The translations under genes and the position numbers were made by a program. Shown here piece by piece: positions 24,854 to 31,806 of a DNA stretch of 45,809 nt. A model generated the notes under the pieces. The model made no database searches. It saw nothing but the letters and a program-made list of their open reading frames with translations, and had not been told where the DNA came from. Source of the DNA: an uncultured Oscillospiraceae bacterium (GTDB lineage: Bacteria; Bacillota; Clostridia; Oscillospirales; Oscillospiraceae); assembly GCA_944385445.1 (NCBI GenBank), contig CALWXF010000017.1:1-45809 (forward strand), given 5' to 3'. Within the stretch, counting starts at the first letter, position 1; every line of letters begins with the position of its first letter.

Positions 24854-25876
24854 TTAAAGCATCTGACGGCTGCGGGAGATGTTCATGGTGCCGTCCTGCA
24901 TCTCGCCCACCCAGTCCAGGCTGCGGCCGGTACCCAGGGCCACGCAGGAAATGGCGTCGTCGGCCACATAGGTCTCGATGCCGGTGTGGGATTCGATGAG
25001 CTTGTCAAAGCCCCACACCAGAGAGCCGCCGCCGGTCATGACAATGCCGTTGGTGGAGATGTCCGCCACCAACTCGGGGGGCGTACGCTCCAGCACCCCG
25101 TGCACCGCCTCCAGAATGCGGGCGCAGGGCTCCTCGAAGGCCTCGATCATCTCGCTGGAGGTGACGGTGAACACCCGGGGCAGGCCGGTCATCAGGCAAC
25201 GGCCCTTGATCTCCATGCTGACCTCCTCAGGCCGGGGGAAGACACAGCCGATCTTCATCTTCAGCTCCTCAGCGGTACGGTCGCCGATGAGCACGTTGTG
25301 GCGCTTGCGAATGTACTTCACCACCGCCTCACTGAAGGAGTCGCCAGCCACCTTGATGGAGGCGGACTCCACAATGCCGGACAAGGAGATGACGGCGATG
25401 TCAGCGGTACCGCCGCCGATGTCCACCACCATGTGGCCGTCGGGCTGAGTGATGTCGATGCCAGCGCCGATGGCAGCGGCCAGAGGCTCCTCAATGAGGT
25501 ACACCCGGCGGGCGCCAGCCTGGATGCCGGCGTCGATGACGGCGCGCTCCTCTACCTCGGTGATGCCGGAGGGCACGCAGATCACCACACGGGGCTTGAA
25601 CAGACGGATGGGGGCCACCTTGCGGATGAACTCCCGGAGCATCCGCTCGGTCATATCGTAGTCGGAGATGACGCCCTCCCGCAGGGGACGGATGGCCACA
25701 ATGTTGCCGGGGGTACGGCCCAGCATGTTCTGAGCGTCGGTACCCACCTTCAACAGCTTCCCAGTATTCTTGTCCAGGGCCACCACGGAGGGCTCCCGCA
25801 GCACGATGCCCTTATCTTTGATATATACCAACACACTGGCTGTACCCAGGTCAATTCCAATATCCTTTGCAAACAT
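24854..25876 (-). CDS. mreB: Rod-shape-determining actin MreB/Mbl
   Basis: A 340-residue bacterial actin that forms filaments under the membrane and guides lateral wall synthesis. The phosphate-1 motif IGIDLGTASV (7-16), the VVDIGGGTADIAV loop (about 152-164), and the GGGSLVWGFD adenosine motif are present. The N-terminus MFAKDIG is typical. GAGGTGATAAC precedes the ATG. It stands alone without mreC/mreD, as extra mreB-like genes (mbl, mreBH) often do, so the exact paralogue is uncertain. The 3' end leads straight into a structured repeat. Confidence 0.95.
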   Translation of the reverse strand: MFAKDIGIDLGTASVLVYIKDKGIVLREPSVVALDKNTGKLLKVGTDAQNMLGRTPGNIVAIRPLREGVISDYDMTERMLREFIRKVAPIRLFKPRVVICVPSGITEVEERAVIDAGIQAGARRVYLIEEPLAAAIGAGIDITQPDGHMVVDIGGGTADIAVISLSGIVESASIKVAGDSFSEAVVKYIRKRHNVLIGDRTAEELKMKIGCVFPRPEEVSMEIKGRCLMTGLPRVFTVTSSEMIEAFEEPCARILEAVHGVLERTPPELVADISTNGIVMTGGGSLVWGFDKLIESHTGIETYVADDAISCVALGTGRSLDWVGEMQDGTMNISRSRQML

Positions 25877-25925
25877 GTTATCACCTCATAGCACTTTCCA
25901 CACAATACAATGCATACTATGAAAT

Positions 25926-25954
25926 AGTATACTGGAATACAGCCATTTTTGCAA
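25926..25954 (-). promoter_or_regulatory. Promoter of mreB
   Basis: On the minus strand TTGCAA (25949-25954) and TATACT (25926-25931) are 17 bases apart, about 50 bases before the mreB start. Confidence 0.75.
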
Positions 25955-26019
25955 TGCACATTGCTCCACAAACTTCGACATCATTCGCCCCCTGGATTTA
26001 TCTGAATTTCTCTCCAAAA

Positions 26020-26396
26020 TACACCAAGCCCCCAGCTGTCCCAAATCGCAGCTGGGGGCTTACTTCTGGCTAGAAATTTCCAATGGACGCTACCTACTCT
26101 TTCTTTGGATTTTTTGACCTTGGATTCCGAAGAGAAATGACGAACTCATGGTTTCTGCAAACGCTCACACCTTGGTTTCCGCCTTGTCTGCCACTGGCAT
26201 CAGGGGATTCTCCTACGTGTCTTCTGCTTACTCAAGCCTGTTTGGAACTTTCCGAGTTTCACTTCACTTTGCGCAACCCAATCATCGAAGTCTGGATGTG
26301 TGTTACCTTCTTCCTTCATATTTTTCATATCGCGATATGTTTACTGAAGTAGTCGGTTTCCGGTTAGTACATCGGACTCACCTTTCCTTTCTTCTT
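26020..26396 (-). ncRNA. Candidate non-coding RNA of about 375 bases between rlmH and mreB
   Basis: A near-consensus promoter (26403-26431) fires into this stretch, and an intrinsic terminator (26026-26061) closes it; nothing convincing is encoded between. The longest reasonable minus-strand frame is 42 codons (26200-26328), without a ribosome site, and plus-strand frames lack any start signal. I compared it by eye with RNase P RNA, tmRNA, SRP RNA and 6S RNA and found none of their signature sequences. A short regulatory or structural RNA is the best reading; a leader peptide gene or a degraded gene is possible. Confidence 0.5.
26026..26061 (-). terminator. Terminator of the candidate RNA upstream of mreB
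   Basis: A perfect 13-bp stem (26026-26038 with 26049-26061) with a 10-base loop. On the minus strand a moderately T-rich stretch follows. The mreB promoter starts some 70 bases further on. Confidence 0.75.
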
Positions 26397-26402
26397 GTCT
26401 GT

Positions 26403-26431
26403 ATTGTACTATGACCATCCCGTTTTGTCAA
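26403..26431 (-). promoter_or_regulatory. Near-consensus sigma-A promoter of the candidate RNA
   Basis: On the minus strand a perfect TTGACA (26426-26431) and TACAAT (26403-26408) are 17 bases apart. It is one of the best promoters in the window yet is followed by no gene with a ribosome site. Confidence 0.8.
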
Positions 26432-26467
26432 CAGTTTTTTATGAAATTTTTCTAAGAAATTTGAAGC

Positions 26468-26496
26468 AAAAACCGTGCGGCCTCAAGGCCGCACGG
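26468..26496 (-). terminator. Terminator downstream of rlmH and its 3' repeat
   Basis: A perfect 10-bp GC-rich stem (26473-26482 with 26487-26496) with a 4-base loop, followed on the minus strand by TTTTT. The rlmH transcript would end here after passing through repeat copy B. Confidence 0.85.
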
Positions 26497-26570
26497 CGCA
26501 AACACGCAAACACTCCATGCCAATGCAAGAAAAATCGCTTATCATTGTATAAAAAAGCTCTGAAACAGAA

Positions 26571-26738
26571 TTTTCCCGCCCTCAAGGCGGGAAAATCAAT
26601 CAAAATTCGTTTTTCCCGGGGACATGCGCATCGGGAAAAACACCTCTGGAGCCCGCCAGTGTGGCCTTGGGTCGCCCTTTGACCCAAGGATGCATGCAGC
26701 GGGCTGTAATCCTCTCAAAAATGCTAGCATTTTTGAGA
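26571..26738 (-). repeat. Structured intergenic repeat, copy B (behind rlmH)
   Basis: The second copy of the element at 24684-24850, in the same orientation, starting 2 bases after the rlmH stop. Hairpins: 26571-26580 with 26586-26595; 26610-26618 with 26632-26640; 26650-26656 with 26699-26705 enclosing 26665-26673 with 26681-26689; and 26713-26724 with 26727-26738. The inner stem differs from copy A at three positions and all three partners change with them. Confidence 0.85.
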
Positions 26739-26740
26739 AG

Positions 26741-27223
26741 TTATTTATGGTATCCAGACCCCTCTTGGATCTTAAATGCCCGGTAAATCTGCTCCAGCAG
26801 CATCACCCGAGCCAGGTGGTGAGGGAAAGTCATGGGGGACATGGACAGGCGCAGATGGGCCTTGTCCTTCACCGTCTGGCTCATGCCGAAGGAACCGCCC
26901 ACCAGGAAGGTGAGGTCAGAGGCCCCCTCCACCATCCAGCGGCTTACCTGCTGTGCCAGCTGTGGGCTGTCCATGGTCTTGCCCTCAATGCACATGGCCA
27001 CCACCTTGCCGCCCTTGGGCAGTTTAGCAAGAATCGCCGCCCCCTCTCGCTCCAAAGCGGCTTGGATTTGGGCCTGGGTGGGGCGGTCCGGCAGCCGCTC
27101 CTCGGGCAGCTCGGTGACGGTGAGGCGGCAGTATCCGCCCAGACGCTTGGCATATTCCGCCGCTGCCTCCAGGTAAAACTTCTCCTTCATCTTGCCCACG
27201 CAGATGATATGTACACTCACCAT
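26741..27223 (-). CDS. rlmH: 23S rRNA pseudouridine-1915 N3-methyltransferase
   Basis: A 160-residue SPOUT-class methyltransferase that modifies pseudouridine 1915 in helix 69 of 23S rRNA. The C-terminal knot motifs LTFLVGGSFGMS (near 105-116) and the SMTFPHHLARVMLLEQIYRA stretch are characteristic. GAGG lies close before the ATG at 27223; a GTG one codon later would have better spacing. It follows the metallo-hydrolase gene after 4 bases, forming an operon. Its stop is directly followed by repeat copy B. Confidence 0.96.
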   Translation of the reverse strand: MVSVHIICVGKMKEKFYLEAAAEYAKRLGGYCRLTVTELPEERLPDRPTQAQIQAALEREGAAILAKLPKGGKVVAMCIEGKTMDSPQLAQQVSRWMVEGASDLTFLVGGSFGMSQTVKDKAHLRLSMSPMTFPHHLARVMLLEQIYRAFKIQEGSGYHK

Positions 27224-27227
27224 GTCC

Positions 27228-28004
27228 TCACACCTCCATCCACGCCGAGGCCTCGCTGCGGGGCGCTACGCACAGCTCCACGCTCTGCTCCCGCTCTCCA
27301 ATCCCCGCCTGGGCCGCCAGTTTGGCGGTGGCGGGCTGGTTGTTCTCCTTGGACAGATGGGCCAGCACCACTTGCCGGGTGCCTCGCTCCACCGCCCAGC
27401 GGGTGAGCTGGGCTCCCACCTGATTGGACAGGTGGCCCCGCTGCCCTGCAATGCGGCTCTTTAAGTATTCCGGGTAGGGGCCTGTGCGCAGCATCTCCGG
27501 GTCGTAGTTATACTCCGCCACCAGGGTGCTGGCCCCCTGTACCGCCTCCAACACTGGCTGGGTCACCACACCCAGGTCGGTACAGAAGGTGAGCTTCCGG
27601 TCCCCACGGGTCACCGTGTAGCCCACGGGGCTGACACAGTCGTGGCTGACGGGGAAGCTGCCCACCACCAGGTCCCCCAGAGCAAAGCGCTCCCCGGGGT
27701 CAAAGACCCGAAACCGGGGCTGCAACTCCGGATTCTTTCGGCATATCTCCCGGGCCGTCCCCTCGGCGGTGTACAGCTCCACATCCAGCTGACGGCACAG
27801 CACCGGGATGCCGCTGATGTGGTCGCTGTGCTCGTGGGTGATGAGAATAGCGGACAACTCCCCCGGCTGAATGCCCAGGCTCTTGAGCCCAGTGGTGATG
27901 CGCCGGGCGGATACCCCGGCGTCAATGAGGATATGGGTGCTGCCGTCGGTGATGACCGAGCAGTTGCCAGAGGAGCCGCTGGCCACGGTGGCAAACTTCA
28001 ACAA
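27228..28004 (-). CDS. walJ: MBL-fold metallohydrolase, WalJ/YycJ type
   Basis: A 258-residue metallo-beta-lactamase-fold hydrolase of the YycJ/WalJ group, linked in Firmicutes to cell-wall and DNA-repair coordination. The ASGSSGNC start (near 6-13) and the metal motif THEHSDH (near 56-62) followed by conserved His/Asp residues fit. I place the start at a TTG at 28004, 9 bases after GGAGG; the adjacent TTG at 28001 is possible. The open frame runs 19 codons further up through the murA terminator, so the longer start is rejected. In Bacillus the gene lies with walRK, which are not here. Confidence 0.88.
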   Translation of the reverse strand: MLKFATVASGSSGNCSVITDGSTHILIDAGVSARRITTGLKSLGIQPGELSAILITHEHSDHISGIPVLCRQLDVELYTAEGTAREICRKNPELQPRFRVFDPGERFALGDLVVGSFPVSHDCVSPVGYTVTRGDRKLTFCTDLGVVTQPVLEAVQGASTLVAEYNYDPEMLRTGPYPEYLKSRIAGQRGHLSNQVGAQLTRWAVERGTRQVVLAHLSKENNQPATAKLAAQAGIGEREQSVELCVAPRSEASAWMEV

Positions 28005-28021
28005 ACTTCTCTCCCTCCCCA

Positions 28022-28054
28022 CAAAAAGCGGCAGCCCCTTGTCGGGACTGCCGC
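28022..28054 (-). terminator. Terminator after murA
   Basis: GCGGCAG (28028-28034) pairs with CTGCCGC (28048-28054), the inner bases extend the stem with one mismatch, and on the minus strand TTTTT follows. walJ translation starts about 20 bases beyond. Confidence 0.7.
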
Positions 28055-28076
28055 AGTCCATGTGTATCTTTGATGT

Positions 28077-29375
28077 TTAGCCCGCTGCGTTGGCGTTCTC
28101 CACCTGGGGATCAGGCAGGTCCACCACTTCGATCTGGGCTCCAATGCCGGTGAGCTTGGCCACGATGTCCTCATAGCCCCGCTCCACATGGCGGATGTTG
28201 CCCACCTCAGAGACACCCTGAGCGGCCAGAGCGGCCACCACCAGAGCGGCGCCGGCCCGCAGGTCACAGGCCTCCACCGGGGCTGCCATAAGCTGGGGCA
28301 CGCCCTCAATGATGGCGATCTTGCCGTCCACCTGAATCTTGGCACCCATGCGGCGGAACTCCTCGGTATAGCGGAATCGGTTATCCCACACACCCTCGGT
28401 GATGACGCTGGTGCCCTCTGCCAGACAGAGGACTGCGGCAATCTGGGGCTGCATATCAGTGGGGAAGCCGGGATAGGGCATGGTCTTGATGTTGGCCCGG
28501 TGCAGAGGGCCATTGCGGCGGACAATGAGGCTGTCGCCGTCCTCTTCCACCTCGACGCCCATCTCCAGCAGCTTGGCGGTGATGCACTCCATGTGCTTGG
28601 GGATGATGTTATTCACCCGCACCTCGCCGCCTGCGGCGGCCACAGCGGCCATATAGGTGCCCGCCTCGATCTGGTCGGGAATGATGGAGTATTCGCCCCC
28701 GTGGAGGTGCTCCACGCCCCGCACCTTGATGACGTCGGTGCCAGCACCGGTGATCTGAGCGCCCATGGAGTTGAGGAAGTTGGCCAGGTCCACGATGTGA
28801 GGCTCCTTGGCGGCGTTTTCGATGACCGTGAGCCCATCGGCCAAAGTGGCGGCCAGCATCACGTTCATGGTGGCGCCCACGGTAACCACGTCCAGGTAGA
28901 TGTGGCTGCCCTTGAGCCGTCCGTCGGGCACCTTGGCGCACATAAAGCCGTTTTTCACTTCCACGTCCGCCCCCAGGGCCCGCAGACCCTTCAGGTGCTG
29001 GTCGATGGGTCGGCCACCGAAGTCACAGCCGCCGGGCAGAGGCACTTCTGCCTGGCCAAAACGCCCCAAAAGCGCGCCAAGCAGGTAATAGCTGGCACGG
29101 ATTTTACGCCCGGATTCGTAGGCCACCGGGCAGTTATGGATGGCGGTGCAGTCCACCTCCACCGTAGAACGGTTGATGGTGCGCACGTTGGCCCCCAGTT
29201 CCTGGAGGATATTGAGCATCAGGGTCACATCGCTGATCTGAGGCAGGTTGCCAATGCGGCACACGCCATTGACCAGCAGAGCAGCGGGAATAATACCGAC
29301 AGCGGCATTCTTGGCTCCGCTGATCTCGACTTTACCATACAGCGGTCTACCGCCGTGAATGAAATATTTTTTCAA
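28077..29375 (-). CDS. murA: UDP-N-acetylglucosamine 1-carboxyvinyltransferase
   Basis: A 432-residue enzyme transferring enolpyruvate from PEP to UDP-GlcNAc, the first committed step of peptidoglycan synthesis. K22 and N23 (SGAKNA) and the active-site loop PGGCDFGGRP are present, with the fosfomycin-target cysteine at C117. I choose a TTG at 29375 with GAGGTG 6 bases upstream; a GTG at 29384, inside that same site, is the longer option. The promoter at 29498-29526 drives it. It ends in a terminator before walJ. Confidence 0.95.
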   Translation of the reverse strand: MKKYFIHGGRPLYGKVEISGAKNAAVGIIPAALLVNGVCRIGNLPQISDVTLMLNILQELGANVRTINRSTVEVDCTAIHNCPVAYESGRKIRASYYLLGALLGRFGQAEVPLPGGCDFGGRPIDQHLKGLRALGADVEVKNGFMCAKVPDGRLKGSHIYLDVVTVGATMNVMLAATLADGLTVIENAAKEPHIVDLANFLNSMGAQITGAGTDVIKVRGVEHLHGGEYSIIPDQIEAGTYMAAVAAAGGEVRVNNIIPKHMECITAKLLEMGVEVEEDGDSLIVRRNGPLHRANIKTMPYPGFPTDMQPQIAAVLCLAEGTSVITEGVWDNRFRYTEEFRRMGAKIQVDGKIAIIEGVPQLMAAPVEACDLRAGAALVVAALAAQGVSEVGNIRHVERGYEDIVAKLTGIGAQIEVVDLPDPQVENANAAG

Positions 29376-29497
29376 AAAAGACACCTCATAGCGTCCCCGG
29401 CCTGGCCGGGTTGGTAATTGCTCCCTGAATGGGGGCTATCTATATGGAAGAATTCTACCACTGGGATAGAACTACACCTTTACTTTAATGCGCATAT

Positions 29498-29526
29498 ATT
29501 ATAGCATTGCCCCCATGCCATGGCAA
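29498..29526 (-). promoter_or_regulatory. Promoter of murA
   Basis: On the minus strand TTGCCA (29521-29526) and a perfect TATAAT (29498-29503) are 17 bases apart, leaving a leader of about 115 bases. The remaining stretch 29527-29627 shows nothing else. Confidence 0.8.
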
Positions 29527-29627
29527 CCTCAATTTTGATTCTGGTGCATTTTCTCCCCTTTGCCCATAGTCTCTCCATTTCAGGGGCTACTATTCTGATA
29601 AAGTTTGTGAATTTTTTGTTACACCCC

Positions 29628-29656
29628 TTGCAAAACATGGGAGTAAGTATTATAGT
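29628..29656 (+). promoter_or_regulatory. Promoter of htpG
   Basis: TTGCAA (29628-29633) and TATAGT (29651-29656) are 17 bases apart. The predicted start of transcription falls within the CIRCE element. Confidence 0.8.
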
Positions 29657-29660
29657 ACAG

Positions 29661-29687
29661 TTAGCACTCAACATGTGAGAGTGCTAA
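29661..29687 (+). promoter_or_regulatory. CIRCE element (HrcA operator) before htpG
   Basis: Perfect inverted arms TTAGCACTC (29661-29669) and GAGTGCTAA (29679-29687) around nine bases, exactly the CIRCE consensus. It overlaps the transcription start, so HrcA would block htpG in the absence of heat stress. Confidence 0.95.
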
Positions 29688-29713
29688 AACATGCAATTCG
29701 AGGTGTACCACTC

Positions 29714-31624
29714 ATGGAGAAAAAACAGTTTCAGGCCGAGTCCAAACGGCTGATGGATCTGATGATCAATTCCATTTATACCCACAAAGAGATTTTCCTG
29801 CGGGAGATCATTTCCAACGCCAGCGACGCCATTGACAAGCTGGCCTATCTGGCCCTCAGCGACGGCAGCATTGATGTAAAGTCTTCTGACTTTACCATCA
29901 CTGTGACGCCGGACAAAGAGCAGCGCACCCTCACCGTCACCGATAACGGCATCGGCATGACCCAGGAGGAGCTGGAGAACAACCTGGGCACCATCGCCCG
30001 CAGCGGCTCTCTGCAGTTCAAGCAGGAGATGGGCAAGGACAACGCCGCCGACATCATCGGCCAGTTCGGCGTGGGCTTCTACTCCGCCTTCATGGTGGCC
30101 AAGCAAGTCACGGTGCTCACCCGCCGCTTTGGCGACCAGCAGGCCTACCGCTGGGAGTCCTCCGGTGTGGACGGCTACACCATCACCCCCTGTGAGATGG
30201 AGGGCTGGGGCACCCAGGTCATCATGACCATCAAGGACAACACCGAGGAAGAGAATTACGATGAGTATCTGGACAGCAACCATCTTCAGAGCCTCATCAA
30301 GAAGTACTCCGACTACATCCGTCACCCCATCCGCATGGTGGTGGAGGACTACCGCATGAAGGAGAAGCCCGCCGACGCCCCCGAGGACTACAAGCCCGAG
30401 TGGGAGACGGTGCAGGAGGAGAAGACCATCAACTCCATGGTGCCTCTGTGGCAGCGCCCCCGCTCCAAGGTGGAGCAGGAGGAGTACGACCGCTTCTATC
30501 AGGAGAAGTTCATGGACTGGCAGGCCCCCCTGGCCACCATCACCACCTCCTCCGAGGGTACCGTCACCTACAAGGCCCTGCTCTTTGTCCCCGGCCAGAC
30601 TCCCTTTGACTTCTACACCCGGGAGTATGAGAAGGGCTTGCAGCTGTACTCCTCCGGCGTGCTCATCATGGACAAGTGCGCCGATCTGCTCCCCGACTGC
30701 TTCCGCTTCGTCAAGGGCGTGGTGGACTCCCCCGACTTCTCTCTGAACATCTCCCGTGAGATGCTCCAGCACACCCGTCAGCTGAAGATCATCGCCAACG
30801 CCCTGGAGAAGAAGATCAAGAACGAGCTTTCTAAGATGATGAAGGACGACCGGGAGACCTATGAAAAGTTCTGGGCCGCCTTTGGCCGCCAGCTCAAGTA
30901 CAGCGTGGTGGACCAGTACGGTGCCAAGAAGGACCTGCTGCGGGATCTGCTGCTGTTCGGCTCCACCGCTTCGGACAAGCTCACCTCTCTGGCGGAGTAT
31001 GTGGAGCGGATGAAGGAGGGCCAGGAGTATGTCTACTACGTCTGCGCCGACTCCGCCGCTCAGGCCGCCTCCCTGCCCCAGGTGGAGCGGGTGGCCGACC
31101 GTGGCTACGAGATCCTCTGCCTCACCGAAGAGGTAGACGAGTTTGTCATGCAGGCCCTGGCTGAGGTGGACGGCAAGAAGATCAAGTCTGTGTCCGACCC
31201 CGACGCCCTGCCCGAGACCGACGAGGAGAAGGCCCAGCAGGAGAAGCAGGCCGAGGAGAGCAAGTCTGTGCTGGACTTTGTGAAGGAGACCCTGGGGGAC
31301 AAGATCAAGGAAGCCCGCATCTCCAAAATCCTTAAAACCGCTCCCGTGTGCATGACCGCCGATGGCCCCATGACCCTGGAGATGGAGAAGTACTTCTCCC
31401 GCATGGAGGGCAACCAGGCGGGCATGATGAAAGCGGAGCGAGTGCTGGAACTCAACCCCAACTCCGATGCCTTTGCCGCTCTGCGTGCCGCCGTGGACAA
31501 CGGCGACAAAGAGAAGGCCGCCACCTATGTGCAGGTGCTCTACCACCAGGCCCTGCTCATTGCAGGCCTGCCCATTGAGGATGCCGCCGCCTACACCCAG
31601 CTGGTGTGCTCCCTGATGAAGTAA
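29714..31624 (+). CDS. htpG: Hsp90-family chaperone HtpG
   Basis: A 636-residue ATP-dependent chaperone. The GHKL ATPase motifs are visible: NASDAIDKL (near 35-43), DNGIGM (near 78-83) and GQFGVGFYSAF (near 116-126). The middle domain follows with the usual SREMLQ motif (near 352), and the C-terminal dimerisation domain is complete. The ATG at 29714 follows GAGGTG at 8 bases, 26 bases after CIRCE; an upstream start in the CIRCE arm is rejected. A terminator follows. Confidence 0.97.
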   Translation: MEKKQFQAESKRLMDLMINSIYTHKEIFLREIISNASDAIDKLAYLALSDGSIDVKSSDFTITVTPDKEQRTLTVTDNGIGMTQEELENNLGTIARSGSLQFKQEMGKDNAADIIGQFGVGFYSAFMVAKQVTVLTRRFGDQQAYRWESSGVDGYTITPCEMEGWGTQVIMTIKDNTEEENYDEYLDSNHLQSLIKKYSDYIRHPIRMVVEDYRMKEKPADAPEDYKPEWETVQEEKTINSMVPLWQRPRSKVEQEEYDRFYQEKFMDWQAPLATITTSSEGTVTYKALLFVPGQTPFDFYTREYEKGLQLYSSGVLIMDKCADLLPDCFRFVKGVVDSPDFSLNISREMLQHTRQLKIIANALEKKIKNELSKMMKDDRETYEKFWAAFGRQLKYSVVDQYGAKKDLLRDLLLFGSTASDKLTSLAEYVERMKEGQEYVYYVCADSAAQAASLPQVERVADRGYEILCLTEEVDEFVMQALAEVDGKKIKSVSDPDALPETDEEKAQQEKQAEESKSVLDFVKETLGDKIKEARISKILKTAPVCMTADGPMTLEMEKYFSRMEGNQAGMMKAERVLELNPNSDAFAALRAAVDNGDKEKAATYVQVLYHQALLIAGLPIEDAAAYTQLVCSLMK

Positions 31625-31637
31625 AACTCAACTTCTT

Positions 31638-31674
31638 GAAAGCCCCCGCCTGATTTTCCCAGGCGGGGGCTTTC
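31638..31674 (+). terminator. Terminator after htpG
   Basis: A perfect 15-bp stem (31638-31652 with 31660-31674) with a 7-base loop, 13 bases after the htpG stop. Confidence 0.85.
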
Positions 31675-31675
31675 T

Positions 31676-31700
31676 GTAACCACTGTAACCATTGGTAACC
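31676..31700 (+). repeat. Three direct GTAACC repeats upstream of the lipoprotein gene
   Basis: GTAACC occurs at 31676-31681, 31685-31690 and 31695-31700, spaced 9-10 bases, with a further GTAAC at 31728-31732. A -10-like TATCAT (31754-31759) follows without a good -35 box. This arrangement resembles response-regulator sites that replace a -35 box. Confidence 0.4.
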
Positions 31701-31806
31701 GCATTGTAGCCCCTTTGCATCCCCTCTGTAACGACTTCCCCCCAGCGCCATGGTATCATGAGAGCGTAGACCACCATGCCGTTTGTTTTTTACGAGGAGG
31801 TACGTT

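Noticed and set aside
24595-24999. Plus-strand frame of 134 codons across repeat copy A and the end of mreB
   Set aside because: It overlaps a structured repeat and mreB in antisense and has no plausible start.
26083-26414. Plus-strand open frames of 88-89 codons between mreB and rlmH
   Set aside because: No ribosome site, no promoter on that strand, and they run against a clear minus-strand promoter-terminator unit.
24684-26738. Insertion sequence bounded by the two structured repeats around mreB
   Set aside because: The copies are direct, lie at gene 3' ends, and the interval holds mreB and a candidate RNA but no transposase.
31676-31732. CRISPR-like short repeats (GTAACC)
   Set aside because: Only hexamers at 9-10-base steps; no spacer structure or cas genes. 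Kept as a possible regulator site.
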